NCBI GenBank assembly: GCA_008508345.1
Contig: QNGE01000996.1
Coordinates: 123,759 to 187,758, forward strand
Length of the DNA: 64,000 nt
Source: Paragonimus westermani
Taxonomy: Eukaryota > Platyhelminthes > Trematoda > Plagiorchiida > Troglotrematidae
Direction: 5' to 3'
The notes beneath the pieces were generated by a model, which did not search any database, had not been told where the DNA came from, and saw nothing but the letters and a program-made list of their open reading frames with translations. Shown piece after piece: positions 1 through 12,605 of the stretch; positions within the stretch are counted from its first letter, which is position 1; the number at the start of each line of letters is the position of its first letter. Position numbers and translations under genes: made by a program.

Positions 1-205
1 AGCCCCAAACGGCCAGCGCATTCGCGGCCGCACACATCGCAACGCCATATAGTCACGTCACCGCGACCTATGGCACCGATGGTTCCTTTGCGTACCGCAC
101 GCTTCCGCTCGCGACCACGCAATAATTGCTCGCTGAACGCTCGGACGCCAGCCCGAACCGTATTCCTCCAGGCCGTCCGGTTCAACGTCGAATCTTCCCA
201 ACATC
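1..205. repeat. Dispersed repeat, copy 1 of family R1
   Basis: This stretch resembles 28545-28715 in the same orientation. Shared blocks include 'cacacatcgcaac', 'gcaataattg' and a closing 'cgtccagttca'-like segment, with scattered substitutions. No coding frame is conserved well enough to name a product. It runs off the window start, so the left end is unknown. It is probably a fragment of an interspersed element of unidentified family. Confidence 0.5.
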
Positions 206-218
206 TGCAGCGCAGCGT

Positions 219-236
219 TACACACACACACACACC
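219..236. repeat. CA microsatellite
   Basis: An uninterrupted (CA)n run of about 16 bases. A shorter CA run follows at about 363-375. They are simple sequence repeats with no visible link to a gene. Confidence 0.85.
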
Positions 237-375
237 GACCAACCAACACACGAAGCATACGCGGACGCAATGAGGCCTGAAATACAAACAAAAAGGAACA
301 CGTACAAACAATAGACAGCAACACGGCAACATACATTACAAAACATCACACACAAAATTATGCACACACACACAC

Positions 376-3300
376 CGCTGTTATACTGATCACGTTTTTC
401 ATGATAAAAACAAGTCTTCACATGCAATCTAGTTATGGATTTATGCTTTTCCTATTCTAAAATACTGTCTCTTGTGCTCACATATTATGCGGTTAGCGTT
501 TTTTAGCACACATGTTAGAGATGTGCTATTTATTCCTATGATAAATATCAAGATTAATAAATTTGACCCATAGGATCTGACGGCCAACCAATGTAGATGA
601 AACAATAAAACTGTAAGCTTCATACTGGTAAATAGGACGGCAATCATTTGGTATTGAGCACCCGAAAGAGATATACCGCTCTACCAGTGATTATGTATAT
701 AGTTTCATACCACAGGAAATTCACTGCAAAATTCGACCAGACTCGATAACACTGTCGGCCAAGGTATATAAGTAATTGGGTTGTTACAAGCATATCAAGG
801 GGGTGAAAATGCATGCTAATATATATCCAGTAGAGTTATACTCTGGACGCTGGCCTACCCAACTCGGTTAGGTGGCCGGTTTGCTGGATAAGCATTTCGC
901 TCTGAACTCCGGATTTTCTATCCGGGTGCACACTTGTGGGACAACCTATGTATACATCCCGTAATCCGATATAGACTGTACACTGAGGTCGACCGCCGGT
1001 GTGTTGAACCAGAATGCCTCAGTGAAATGGGTCGCTGCCCAAAAAGTTTTTAACCATAAATAGCAAGCTGTCTTTGAATGAGGAGATTGCGGTCGGATGC
1101 GAATGAAAGACACGAGTAATCAGGGTGAGTTTAATCAAACCAAAATTACAATGTATTTAAAAAATATAGAATTTCGGTTGTGCGCAGATCAGACCGAACA
1201 AGTGATACGTTTGCCTATATTATTAGTACAGTAATGTGTCTCATAAGACCGAACCGAAAGATGCTAGAACGTTGCGAATTTTCTCGTTCGTTTACGTCAT
1301 CGGCAAAGAAAACATTCTTTTGACACGATGATAATTAAGCTGAGTCTTTCATTGACACCATCGTCTACAACTGTTGGGGCGTAGATCAATATGAGGTCAT
1401 ACGATTTATTTACTTAGCATGAATTGCTTGTGACTTCATGCAAACTCATGTGATGATTGTGGCTGTTGATGTTTTAACCGAAACAATAAAATCGGCATAC
1501 AATAGTTCGGCTATCATAGTTTCATGTTCATTTGCCAAAATTAATCTGCTTACTTTTATTAGTCACTCATCATCCCGTTTGCCTAGCGCATTATTTATCC
1601 AGATTTCAATTTGAAGCGACATCGATTTTTGCTATAGTGTAAAGAAGGGTAGATTAGGGATTAGCCTGACACAATCAGCACTATTATGTATAGTTTTCAA
1701 GTTCTCCTCTCCTCACGAACAACTGATTTGTTCCAATTATCCTCTAAAGTGTTGCAAAGATCGATTAGACCGAGATGCGAATGTTCCGTCTTTCGCGTTA
1801 GGGTTTAACATTCTAATTTGCGCCGAAGAGTGCCTATCAATCTCGTGCGTATCCATCGGGTATGTGTAACTTCATTCCAAAAAAACAGTTAGTATAACTC
1901 AAAAAGTAGTAATGGAGGACATGTATATCCGAAACTTTAAACGACCTTGTTACTTCCATTCCACAAAGCAAATGTTAGACGGTGTGGATTGAAGTATGGT
2001 GCAGCACTCGTCCCGTTCTCAATGAATGTGAGAGGCGGTCTTGATTGGTCGATTGCTACATGGCCACATGATCTGACAAGCATTCTCTGCCACACGGACT
2101 GCTCGTAGCTGAAGTTCACGCAAAATAATGAGTTTTGTTGGGTTCAGTTGCCAACCTCAATACTTATTTAAGATGTCATTCGGGTCAACTTTTAACTACA
2201 TAATAGGGTAATGAATATATTTAGCGGGATAATATCACGTGAATTGTTATCAGCCTAGCCGGTGGGCCATCCATCTAATCGACTGTACACATTAATTGAC
2301 ATCCAATAGTGTGTTTGCTTATTCCGTCGGTACTAAATGCTTAACGTTAAATTAGACCATTCCATGTAAGTGTACGTGTACTCCAGTTAGGCCATTCGGG
2401 GTTGCCAATCATATTGATTCCTGTACCCTTGAATCCCATTTAGGCCCTCATTTATGTAAATTGGATATTGTTACTAGAATGAAGTTCAGGAATTTGGCTG
2501 CTATCTGCCCGCATCATAAAAAGTTGGTTGAATTCAGTCGATCTTTCATGTGACTAGCCTTCCTATGTTTTAGGACCGATTTCCGCTTACTGTAATGAGG
2601 TGTGTTCAGCTCCTAATACTTAACACTGTAAAATAATTTCTGTGTGATTAATGGACACATTTATGGCTACTTTAAGCTGTTAAAAGATGAGAAATATTAT
2701 TGGGCTTCGTCATCTTCATATATCTTTTCTCTTCGCTATTCGTTTCCTCATTCTGAAAACGTTCAATTGAGTTCACTAGCACCTTTATAGTTGCCACAGA
2801 CACATCATACTACCTCATAAATTGCAACAGCTGCTACTTTGATCAGTCCACTTGTTCCTCATTTGAATACAATTCACAGTCAGTGATAAATTCGCCTTTA
2901 AGATCTATCAATTTGGACATTGAATTCGAGTTTAATATTGGGTCACAACTTATCAACAGTAGGGTAGTTTGAAGCTATGGTCGAAACTATCTCAGCGCTT
3001 GGAACACAAGCGTGCTGACGTAACAAACACGTAGTAACTGCATCGGTACACGACTCCGGGTGCAAACGGTGCCCAGTAAAAGATTGAAAGTTCAATCTAT
3101 CCGTATGTTTTAACGTTTAGACCATGAGAGCAGATCGGTACGGTTGAGCTTTCGCAAACCACTTGAAGAAAATGTATACCATGACGGTTTAACGAACAAT
3201 ATATAAGGTGTAATCATAGCAGCGGATAAAGACTTACTATTGGAGGTAACAGACAGTTCTTACAGTGGTTAGGTATAGGGACACTCGCAGTGGTCTCTTC

Positions 3301-4470
3301 CCTTTGCAGATGCAGTGCTTTTGCGTAGTATGTTGGAACAGCCGTGCTACTGAACTGCCTGGCATGCCGGTATTGAGGTTGACAACTTACTAAAAATCTC
3401 AAGCGAAAACGACTGTTGGGGACAGTACAGAAGTGTGTATGGTGATTTAGACGATAATGAAGAGTGGCTTAGACAGATGAGTCTATGGGTTTCAACCCTA
3501 CACATGTGATGGTTGTTTCTGAGTTTGGCGGGCAACAGGCAGCTGGATTCAAGCGCGGTTCTCCCCGTTTTTAAAGTTTAAACTAACCATGTGTCAACGT
3601 ATGTTCGAGATATCTTTTGGGATACTAAAGAGATGACTTAGTATTGCAACGATACGTAGAAAAACGGGTATCTATCAAAGGTATTATGATACGTTCTGAT
3701 GGTCATGGTTAGTGAATAAGTTGAACAGGGTTTGCCGACAGATGAAACAACACCACGCAAGTGTCTTCTGAGCGTAAATCACAGTAAGCGCGCGTCCGAA
3801 GTCATTAAGTGTTACAGATGTTTACTTTATCGAACCTGTCTCAGATTGGGTATATCACAGCTAGCCCAAGCCGCAAACATCAAAGTATATTTCAAATGGC
3901 ACATATCTGGCAATTCACCACCTCATTCTCACACCGAGTGTCACGTGACCATTGCGAGGAGAAAATCGAAGACGGTTACCACTGTCAAGATCGAGAGAAT
4001 CATATACGATATTGTCGTCATGGCAACACGTACTGGTCGAACTTCGTTGTCAGTACTCCGTGATAAAGGAGCATGCCTTCGAGGACAAATTACTATTCAT
4101 GTCGATTAGCCGTAGACATTTGATTGATTCAGATACAATTTAAAAGATATTTATTGCTTAGTCCGCTTTGATTAATAGTTTGTGGGCAGTCTTTGTAAGA
4201 CTGACACATTTAACATATGAATGCTCACACCGTAAGAGGGGGTTACAATGTCAGGTGAAAATCACATGACAATTTTCATTCCTAAAATTTGTTTAATATT
4301 TTTGAGTGTGTAGCGTTTGAGATGATCAAAACAGATTACCTTATTGTATGGTTAATTTCTCATCCTACGTTTTACTAGGGAGCAGCAGATCTTGGCTAAC
4401 ACAAACCAAACAGTACTCACAACTTCATACTTCTGTTGTTTTCTTACAGGCTTTTTAATCAGCTTTGTTG
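376..4470. other. No supported gene
   Basis: AT-rich sequence without recognisable protein domains. The longest open frame, 3732-4109 (+), has 125 codons, begins with TTG, has no familiar motif and is probably chance. No repeat was matched to the rest of the window here. Confidence 0.5.
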
Positions 4471-4473
4471 AAA

Positions 4474-4540
4474 AGAGACACTGTACGCGAGTTTCGCTTC
4501 TTTAGAGCTCGTCGGTAATGCTGTGGTTGCCACGACCAAG
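4474..4540 (-). repeat. tRNA-derived SINE fragment
   Basis: The sequence around 4486-4535 ('gagtttcgct', 'ttagagctcgtc', 'gttgccacg') matches the middle of the better preserved SINE at 17320-17550 in the same orientation. Only the body segment is present; the promoter boxes are missing or unrecognisable. Confidence 0.5.
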
Positions 4541-4727
4541 ACTAGTGTGACGTAGACTTCCAGTAATAGCTCCAATGTTGTGTTGAAGGTACACCCTTGG
4601 TAGAGGTCTTAAGAATGAAATCTACACGTTTTCCACCGAAAAGGTGGCAAGATACTGTGGGCCGAATACCTATCATTGTAATGTGGCAAATCACAATGAG
4701 ACTAATTTGATGGTACTGTTCTGTCAG

Positions 4728-4954
4728 GAAAACTGTCATCGACGTGGAAGATTTGAACCGTTATTTCAGCAGGACAGTACTTAATTTTTGCTCAACACCC
4801 ACAAAGTTCTCGCTTACGAAGTTGAACCTACCTCCATTAGAAGCTCAACTGTTTGTGAAAAAACCACTCCTTTGGAGCCCAAAGATTAAGAGGTTCCGGT
4901 CGCCTTCTACCAATCGTTTTAAAGAGTGTGCAGGAATTTCACGTCAAACTCTAA
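4728..4954 (+). CDS. Candidate internal coding exon, function unknown
   Basis: A 227-base open segment is bounded by a plausible acceptor (a T-rich stretch ending 'ctgttctgtcag' at 4727) and a strong donor-like 'gtgagt' at 4955. Reading starts on the third codon position and ends after the first base of a codon. The 75 complete codons encode a basic, serine- and leucine-rich peptide with segments such as VEDLNRYFSRTVLNF and PPLEAQLFVKKPLLWSPKIK. I do not recognise the family, and no neighbouring exon of the same gene was found. The splice sites and the coding-like composition support it. It could still be a chance open frame or an unknown element. Confidence 0.4.
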
Positions 4955-6354
4955 GTGAGTTACGTGCTTAACACTTCACGCATCATAAAATTACTCCTAG
5001 CTGGAGGGCAGTACGCCCTGTAGAGTGAAACCGAAACTATGAGGACGCGTATAGTACGTTTTGAAACCGCGGCTAATCACTCTCTCTCTTTCTCCATTGT
5101 GTTACAGAGCTAGCGGTTTGTACCGTCTCCGAGGAAGAGGCCCCAATTGAGTACAAATTGAGTGATCGAACCGTAACGTAATGTCCCATGCCGTTTCTTA
5201 CCTTTTCCTTACTTTTGTAGTGGTGTTACGTGTTCTTGAAAAAACACTTACCGACACACTCTTGTTCTCCCTCCTTACGGGTACACTACACGCCCCACAC
5301 GATTATCTGATAGTAGAACTGGCTACATTTAACCAAATTTCATTCTAGTCGAAATTTCTCACTGGTAATGGTTCTCCTTCTTCTGGAAGCCTACGTGAAT
5401 ACGGTGGCTTCACATCTATTTGCTTATCGTTGTACATACTCAAGTTTTGACACTATCGTTTGTCTCTTTCATTTCATTCGGCTTCCGTTTAACATACTGT
5501 CCGATATTGTTTGCGTAAGTCTATTGAACCATGGTTATGCAGTTGGCAGTATTCATGGAGAGGCACTACCTCAAATCATCAAAGGCCAATATTCAGTCCT
5601 CCGTCAGCGACCTTTCACTCACTTATTTACCAATTGTAGTTAGTCTATCCAATTCTCTGGTAGAGTTCCATCAGCTCTCAGCACTGGCCTTAGAGTACGG
5701 AGGATGCGATCCTCTCCTCGTTCTGGATATGTGGCCCTCATACGCGCTGATGAACACGCTTTCTTGATTAACTGTGCAGTTAATTTGTTGTCACTTATCA
5801 AACACCCTGTTTCATTTTCTTCGACCGCCCGATTACTCAGTTTACCGGGACTGATAAACCGAACAACTTTTCGCAGCTTGACTCTTAACATCCAGATGTG
5901 TCAGTCCGTTACTTTTAAGTACGAAAGACAGTCAGCATGAAGGAATTTCTAACGACTGTCCATACCTTCATATGATTTACGAACGTCTGTCGTATCTTTT
6001 TTCTTGTGATTAACTAGCAGTTACTTTGAGTAATAATGTGGCGGAGTCACCACATGTTAATTTTGTGTTCACTAGTGTTCGGCGGTTAGATTTGCACTCA
6101 TTTCACGTAGCTTAGTCGGTTAAGTTATTGACAGGTATTTGTTCCAAACTGCAAGTACCATTCAACTTTTATTTTACCCGGTTAGTTGGTGAAAGTTTCT
6201 TTCTTTTGTTGAAATAACTTGACTGTTTCAGTCAAGCGAGTAAATAGGTGGTTCTTTTCAATAGAACTTATTGTACCCATTTGCTTATGTATTTCATTCT
6301 AACCATTATCATGCTGATTCACGCCCGCAAAGTTGATTCATTTGGTTGTTTGTG
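4955..6354. other. No supported gene
   Basis: Open frames here (for example 5368-5643 and 5531-5767 on +, 5640-5891 on -) overlap one another and show no domain. Nothing else was recognised. Confidence 0.5.
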
Positions 6355-7312
6355 ATGCCACCCAATGAGAGGCTGAAAAGTCTCCTCCTAGGGATGCAGA
6401 GAACGTGAAGTTCTACGTCCAGGAACTGGCTATACACACATTTATGACGTTGCTATGGCCAGCCCACTTGGTCCGCTACTAGCCGATATTTTCGTTGCCC
6501 ATCTGAAACAGAACGCAGACGCTGTTATAAGTCAGGCTCACTTCTAACGTCGTTATGTCGACAGTATCCTGAGATATACCGATGCCAGAGAGATGGAAAT
6601 GAGTATGCTCGATTCAACGAACAAGCTGAATTCCAAAATTAGCTTCACCACTGAACACGAGCAGGAAGAAACCTCGGCCCTTTTGGATATTCTCGTGAAG
6701 CGCCAGAACAACGGTTGCTTACTGCGATCCGTCTACCGGAAACTGGAACTGGAAACTGGACTGGGCAGTACCTGAACTTCCACAGTTTTGTGCCGATACG
6801 GTACAAGCGCAGTCTGGTGCGAACTGTGTTCTATCGCGCAAGAAGAATCTGTTCAAGAGAAACATTGGCCAGAGAGATGTCATTGTTGAGAACCACACTC
6901 AAGGAAAATGGTTATCCATCGGCATTTACTGAGAGATTCAGCAAACAAAAGCCGGCTGCCACGAGGTGTTCAACGGCTCTCAACTTAAACGTCTACCTCC
7001 GTTTGCCATACAAAAGTGATGTCACTGCAACCCTGTTGAAAACCCATCTCACAGCGGCTATGGGACGCAGGTTCTATGCAACCCAACTGGTCATGCTGTT
7101 CACCACCACCCGAATCCCAACACCACCTTTGAAAACAGCGTTACCGCTTAACACCAATTCTTACATCATCTATGAGTTCTCCTGCGAACGCCAAGCCACT
7201 TACATAGACAGAACGTTGCGTTATCGAGTCAACGAACACATTCCAGTTTGGGTTTGCAAAACGTTCATGGATACCACACTGCCGAACTCAAGTCAGAATG
7301 TGACAAGTCACA
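6355..7312 (+). pseudogene. Penelope-like element A, decayed RT plus GIY-YIG end
   Basis: PLEs are retrotransposons that encode a reverse transcriptase and often a C-terminal GIY-YIG endonuclease. About 6450-6520 gives the RT segment ASPLGPLLADIFVAHL, a PLE hallmark. The catalytic motif at 6554-6565 reads Tyr-Val-Asp-Ser, so the second aspartate of YVDD is lost, and a TAA stop sits at 6545-6547. The frame then shifts to the long open frame starting at 6715, which encodes the RT-GIY-YIG connector (NFHSFVPIRYKRSLVRT, LKENGYPSAF) and a remnant endonuclease core (IIYEFSC...ATYIDRT...VNEHIPVWV). The glycine of YIG is Asp here. The copy is 5'-truncated and dead. The open frame runs on into the adjacent SINE by chance. 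Confidence 0.85.
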
Positions 7313-7314
7313 AG

Positions 7315-7550
7315 GATTTTCAGGTTGAACATCACTCACATTTGATCGCAGCCTTTACATTCAGATGGAATTTGAAGCCAGTCTCTTTCGAAAAGAAGCA
7401 CTGGACTCGAATTTCGCTCTCATTAAAGCCCATCACTAATGCATATCCTTCTCACGGCCGGTATCTGAACTCCAACCACACTTTCATGAGGCAACCGTGC
7501 TGACCACTGCGTCACTGACCTCACATTAGGCACGACCGAATTATCAAAGT
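7315..7550 (-). repeat. tRNA-derived SINE, diverged copy
   Basis: This lies directly against the end of the PLE and matches the SINE at 17320-17550 along its length: the tail region 'ttgaacatcactcac...gatcgcagcc', the body 'tttcgaaaagaagcact' and the tRNA-like head ending 'cacattaggcacgaccgaat'. It reads from the tRNA head on the minus strand. The head keeps gapped matches to the Pol III A and B boxes, but both carry substitutions. Confidence 0.75.
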
Positions 7551-7580
7551 CACAAGGAACCGGTGTCATTGATCGCCCGA

Positions 7581-7737
7581 CACCTGTTGAATTATCGATC
7601 CAAATTGAACCTGCAGAAAGCGTTTCAGATGTCACTGAACGAAAAATCGAAAGCTTCTCCGGTTCGCGGAGGCGGTAGCGATTGGTAAATGGAAGCCACC
7701 TCTTTGCGTACAGAAAGACTTGTTCGTCAGTACCAGG
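7581..7737. repeat. Dispersed repeat family R2, copy 1
   Basis: This matches 14905-15055 in the same orientation. Shared segments include 'cttctc-ggttc-cggagg-', then 'acctctt--cgtac-', then 'gttc-gt-' near the end. The family is unidentified. It follows the PLE and SINE cluster immediately. Confidence 0.5.
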
Positions 7738-7740
7738 AGC

Positions 7741-10700
7741 AGCCAGACAAAAAGCAGATGCGTGAGTGTCTGTGGACTTCTATCCATTCTTTTCTCCGGC
7801 TTTGTTGGTGCATTGTATGATGAATGGTCTGCCTGGCTTTTCATAGTTTGGCGAGATATTTGCTTTTCATCCCGATCTTCTTTAGGTTGCACTAACCTGC
7901 ACTCCCATACTGCAACGCTTCTTGTATTACGCTTCAAAAATCTTTCTTCCTAGTTTAGATCTCGTCATTGCAGCCTCTCTCTGTTTAGTTTCCGAGAGAT
8001 AGGGGTTTCCTTTCCGTATTAGCCAATCAAGTGGCTAACCAGCATTGGCTGTGAAAATCAGCATCAATTAGTTCACCTTTGGTCGGATATCAGGTGGCAT
8101 GGGATGGAAGCCCAGGAGAGACGAGGGGACTGTTTTGTCTGATTGGGCAGTCAAGGATAAGACCTCTCCCACATGCATCGAGAACCTTAATCTTCCAAGT
8201 GGAATATGGTGCACTCCCTCCTGGAAAAGACATTTAATAGCCTATGATTTCGTCCTCCTGCATAAACAGCACGTATTTTAGACAACTGGAAAACTTGTTG
8301 GGAGCCACCAAAAAGGACGTTTGCAAATATGACATACACTGGATCCTCGGTTGAAGAGGGTTTTTTGTACCTACTTAGTCAAACATGGTGAATATGCACT
8401 GCGCTTCAGAAAAATGATCGTCATTGAGGAGACAAACACCTGCGGCAACATCACAACCCGAACTACGGAAGATTGAGTCTTTATCCGTTCAGCATTACTA
8501 TGGGCTGTCAGGGTCATTTTCGGTTTCGTTTTCGTTCCGGGAATTAAGGTGTTCATGCACGTTTTCGGTGGTGCATTTTACCCAGTAGACAGCTTCTTGG
8601 TAAAACCCTCCAAGTTACTCACATTGGAATTATGACTGAACAAAGGTCCTAATTATTTTATCGAGTGTTCTAGCAGTAAGTGTGAAGGTTTTCGTCGTGT
8701 TGCCAACGTGGCCTATTGTAACCTACAACACTGACGAGCTACAGGACGCACAGCACAAAAATTGTCGTCTAAAAAATGTAATTCCTCGTTCTAGTTAACG
8801 CCGTTGATAAAAGGGTAGGTAGCCCACTCTTTGACTGTTGGTTGCACAGTCAAACGTTTGCTCCCGTGCGTTCCTGGAAAGACTTTCCAGTAGAATGGTT
8901 AAACCCGGCAAAGATATCCTCTGTCTTCCCTTCTCCAAACAGGCACACGACTACCACACCTGCAGATGTGAAGCTTCAAATAACCCTTTCACATTACCCG
9001 AGTCTAGCAAGTAATTTCTCCATGATCACCATTGACGGACCTTGTTCAAACTTAGTCCTCTCGGTTACTCGGTTACTTAAGAAGGTGTCTTTCGCACCGT
9101 ACAAATTCGCTAACCAATAATATGCTACTGGTGCGTATCGTACATAACGCCAAGAACTAATATGTAACAACTGTTTTGTTCATCCACCTTATCTTTTAAA
9201 GTTTAGCAATTTGCTTGATGTGTGTTTCAAGCGTGCTCAATCAAACTTCACAATATATTCCAGTTAGTCCAACTAGCAAGTCGACTTTCTGCAGCCACTC
9301 AGTGCTGATTATGGAGCACAATATGACTGTCTCAGTGAAAGTATTTTTGTATAATTCTAAAAAGGTTTTTGGCTATAGGTCCTTCAGTCAGCTGAATGCG
9401 CACGTGCGTGCTGTGTTGAATTTTCCTCTCTAGATTTGGCATTCTTGCTTTCCGTTACTGGGTTTCGAACGTTTCCTCTTCACTTCACAACCATTGGTTA
9501 GTGAGCGTGGTCGACCTTCAGTCGACCATGTCAATATGCACTGTGACCAATCAAAAGAAAGGTCATGCGGCCTGAATGCATTTTTTGTGTAGGTCACAGT
9601 CTCGAATTTATCTGATGTGGACAGCGCAGTTAAGTGTCAGAAACGAAGTTGATAAAGGCTAGACAGTATTGCCGAAATCGACGCAACCTTAAACGGACAT
9701 CCTAAATCCAGAATACAAACACTTCTTGTTATTGACAAAATGAGCGGGAAACTACCTTGCCCCGACACAATGAATGTACTTTCAACAGCTGATCGTCATC
9801 ATGGTTGGCATACCGGTAAGCACAACGCGCCTACTGTATATTGATGAGGCGAAAAGTTCTAAGATAACTTCTGCAGTTGTTTCTGATGGAAAAGTTATGT
9901 GAAATAAATCGTCATGCCGACTTATTAAGAGTTGAACCTATCACGGCTGCATATTTTAGCAGATAGGTTGATGTGTTCCTGCAGGAGAAATAATCATCAA
10001 AGACTTTTTGTTTTTGTTGTTGTGTTATAGAAAACTATGGAAGTTATAAAGTTGTCGGCAGATTGAGGAAGGTGGGAAAATAAAATTAGGTGACATCGGC
10101 ATGTAGCGTGTCAGTACACTGGGGCAGTAGGCTGATACAATTGATGAACAGACACACAGATATCAAAAACACGCACACATGCAAAGAGAAGAAAAATCCA
10201 GCATATAGAGGCAAACATACATAGTTAGTTGCCTGAGAGAGTGTGTTAAGGGTGTGTCCAGGAAAAAAGTAGAGCCGGTTGACCCTGGCTTATGTGCCGA
10301 TCGAGTACGGGTCTACACAGCAACCGAGTAGGATGTGAACGTTGTGCCCACATATTGGCTTGTTAGTTAGGTACTCAGGTGTGAGACAATGGTCCATTAG
10401 TCGCTTATTCCTGGTTATTGGGTGGTCTGCTATGGAGCTGTCAGGTATGTACATAGAATTAAATCTCCTCTCAGATGTCTGGAACTGGGTAACTTGTGTA
10501 AATCTCAAACACCATTATTCTCTTACCGGCCCATTTCTGGTTGCTTCCAATATAAAGGGTAGGCCTGTATGTTTGTTTCTACGTGAGGGTACACAGCTAA
10601 GTCAGACATGGTAGCAAATGTTGTAAGGTTCTCCGAAAATTCTTAGTTCACTCTTCTTTACTTGCCTACCTGTAAACGTTATAAATACATCTCAGTCGTC

Positions 10701-12548
10701 TGTCGCTAGTATCCTTGAGTTTTTTTAATTCGGGGGTCTTCGGCTTGCAGTCATCGCGATAATAATCTGAACAGTTTTGAAGATGGGAGTGATTTTCCAT
10801 CTAACCACTTTGAACAATAATTAGTTATTTATGGACCACTAAATAACTGAACTCGAGTCGACCCGAAGTATCCCTGCAGCCACTTTACCATGCATAGCTC
10901 GCAATATGTTCGTCATCAGTGCAGAGCAATACTTGATAAATCAAGTAAAAATGAAGTGAGCAGTCAAGAGTCCAAGGTGTGCCCGCAAGGAACGTGCACC
11001 CCGCCGAAAAACTCTCCGACTAGTGAACTTTGAAATTTTCGTTGAACATATTTTGGGTTGGCTTACACTAAGAATTTGCAACTCTATCACAAAGCTATGA
11101 TGGTAAAATTTTTGAAGCAGGGGAAAAATGACCCTGTGGAAAGCTTAGGAGAAATGTAGATGGACTTTACCATTTGTAAGTCAGCACTCTAGGTCCAAAA
11201 TTTGCTTTCAACCAGTAACTTTGCGTGTCCCTGGTGAAGCCCATGATAGGCTGTATTGAAGAACTCTAGTTCAACCACTGTTGCATTGAACCTAACAGTC
11301 AGCAGTTCCCTATTACTTTGAAGACCCATGAAAGCAAAGATGTCATTCAATGATTTGCTAGTTATCCTATCACTCATGTTTTACAGTGCTATAATTTAGA
11401 AGGTCATAACTCGTGAGAATTTCTTTTGCCATTTTAACTCAAATTTCCTAAGATTAGTGAAGATGCTGTGAACGCCGGCAGAAAATTTGAAGAAATTTGG
11501 CTCACCTCAGGATCCTAGTTGATTTTTACTCTTCTGAAGTACGATAGCACATAGTGGCATGTTGGGTGACAGCAGCCAGCCATTACGGAATTTACTATAT
11601 ATTCCTTATACTTTCTGCAAAACACCTCTTTATAATTTTGGTGATAAAACTTCTGTGTAAAACGAAGTATTTATATGTCTAAACGTTCAGTGGTATTCAT
11701 TTGCGAGTATCACCCATCTTTGAATAGATACAGAAGGTCCGTTAAGTTCAATCAATGATCACCCGATTAGGACTCCTAGGATAAGTTGAAATGTAAAGTC
11801 TATAGCATAGCACTTAACACGGTTGCCTGGTGCTAATACTGACCGGAGTTCAACCTTCAGTTATCAGCAGGGTTATACAGTACAAACACTACTTGATAAC
11901 GGTGCGAATCAAGTACGGTGCTTTTTACTACAGGTGTTTACTAAAAGCTACGAGTAGCTGTGAGTCACGCACAGCTGTAGTCAACCAACTCCACAACTAC
12001 TCGCCAGAAGTAGTTAATAGTGCCTTCAGATTAAAGTGATTTAGCTCATGACGTCTATACGCTTTACGATTTTACAGTAGTGCGTAATTCTTATTAGCTT
12101 ATTTCGTTTACCTTACTGTTCAACTTCTGACTTATCCCTATCAGTAATGGAAAGTGATTAGTCTAGAATCAATGCGTTAAAATTGATTGATTGTTTTGTT
12201 CTCACACTATGCGCTTATGACTAGTGCTCAGAGTGAGTTGTGCTCTACACACATCGGTCGAGTATCGTGCCACTTACCAGCAATCAAACGTAGTCAACAA
12301 GTTCAACGGTATACGTGAATTCAATTTTATGAAATGTCTTAGTCATGGAATCATCAGTTGAAATGGGCAGGACAGTTATTGTCTGGCTATTGCTCACAAA
12401 CAAATCTGGCCGAGCATTTAGGCATGCGAATTTCGGCGGTGCCCAGTTTGAGATTTTTAACAAATTAGTTAATAAAGTCGGTTCACGAGGACGTGGACAG
12501 CAGTCCGAATCCTGATCTTGACGCGCATTTACGTCATTGACAGTCTCT
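7741..12548. other. No supported gene
   Basis: Several short open frames occur, the best being 8842-9120 (+, 92 codons, no domain). No repeat copy was matched. The region looks like intergenic or intronic DNA. Confidence 0.5.
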
Positions 12549-12605
12549 GAAGAGGACGCAAGAGACTGGCTGGAAAGTCCATCCGAACGCCAAAGCTGCT
12601 GTCAT
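12549..12605 (+). repeat. SINE fragment
   Basis: A short piece containing 'gagactggctggaaagtcc' followed by an 'atccgaacgc'-like segment matches the body of the SINE family in the plus orientation, as at 49880-49910. It has no tRNA head. Confidence 0.5.
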
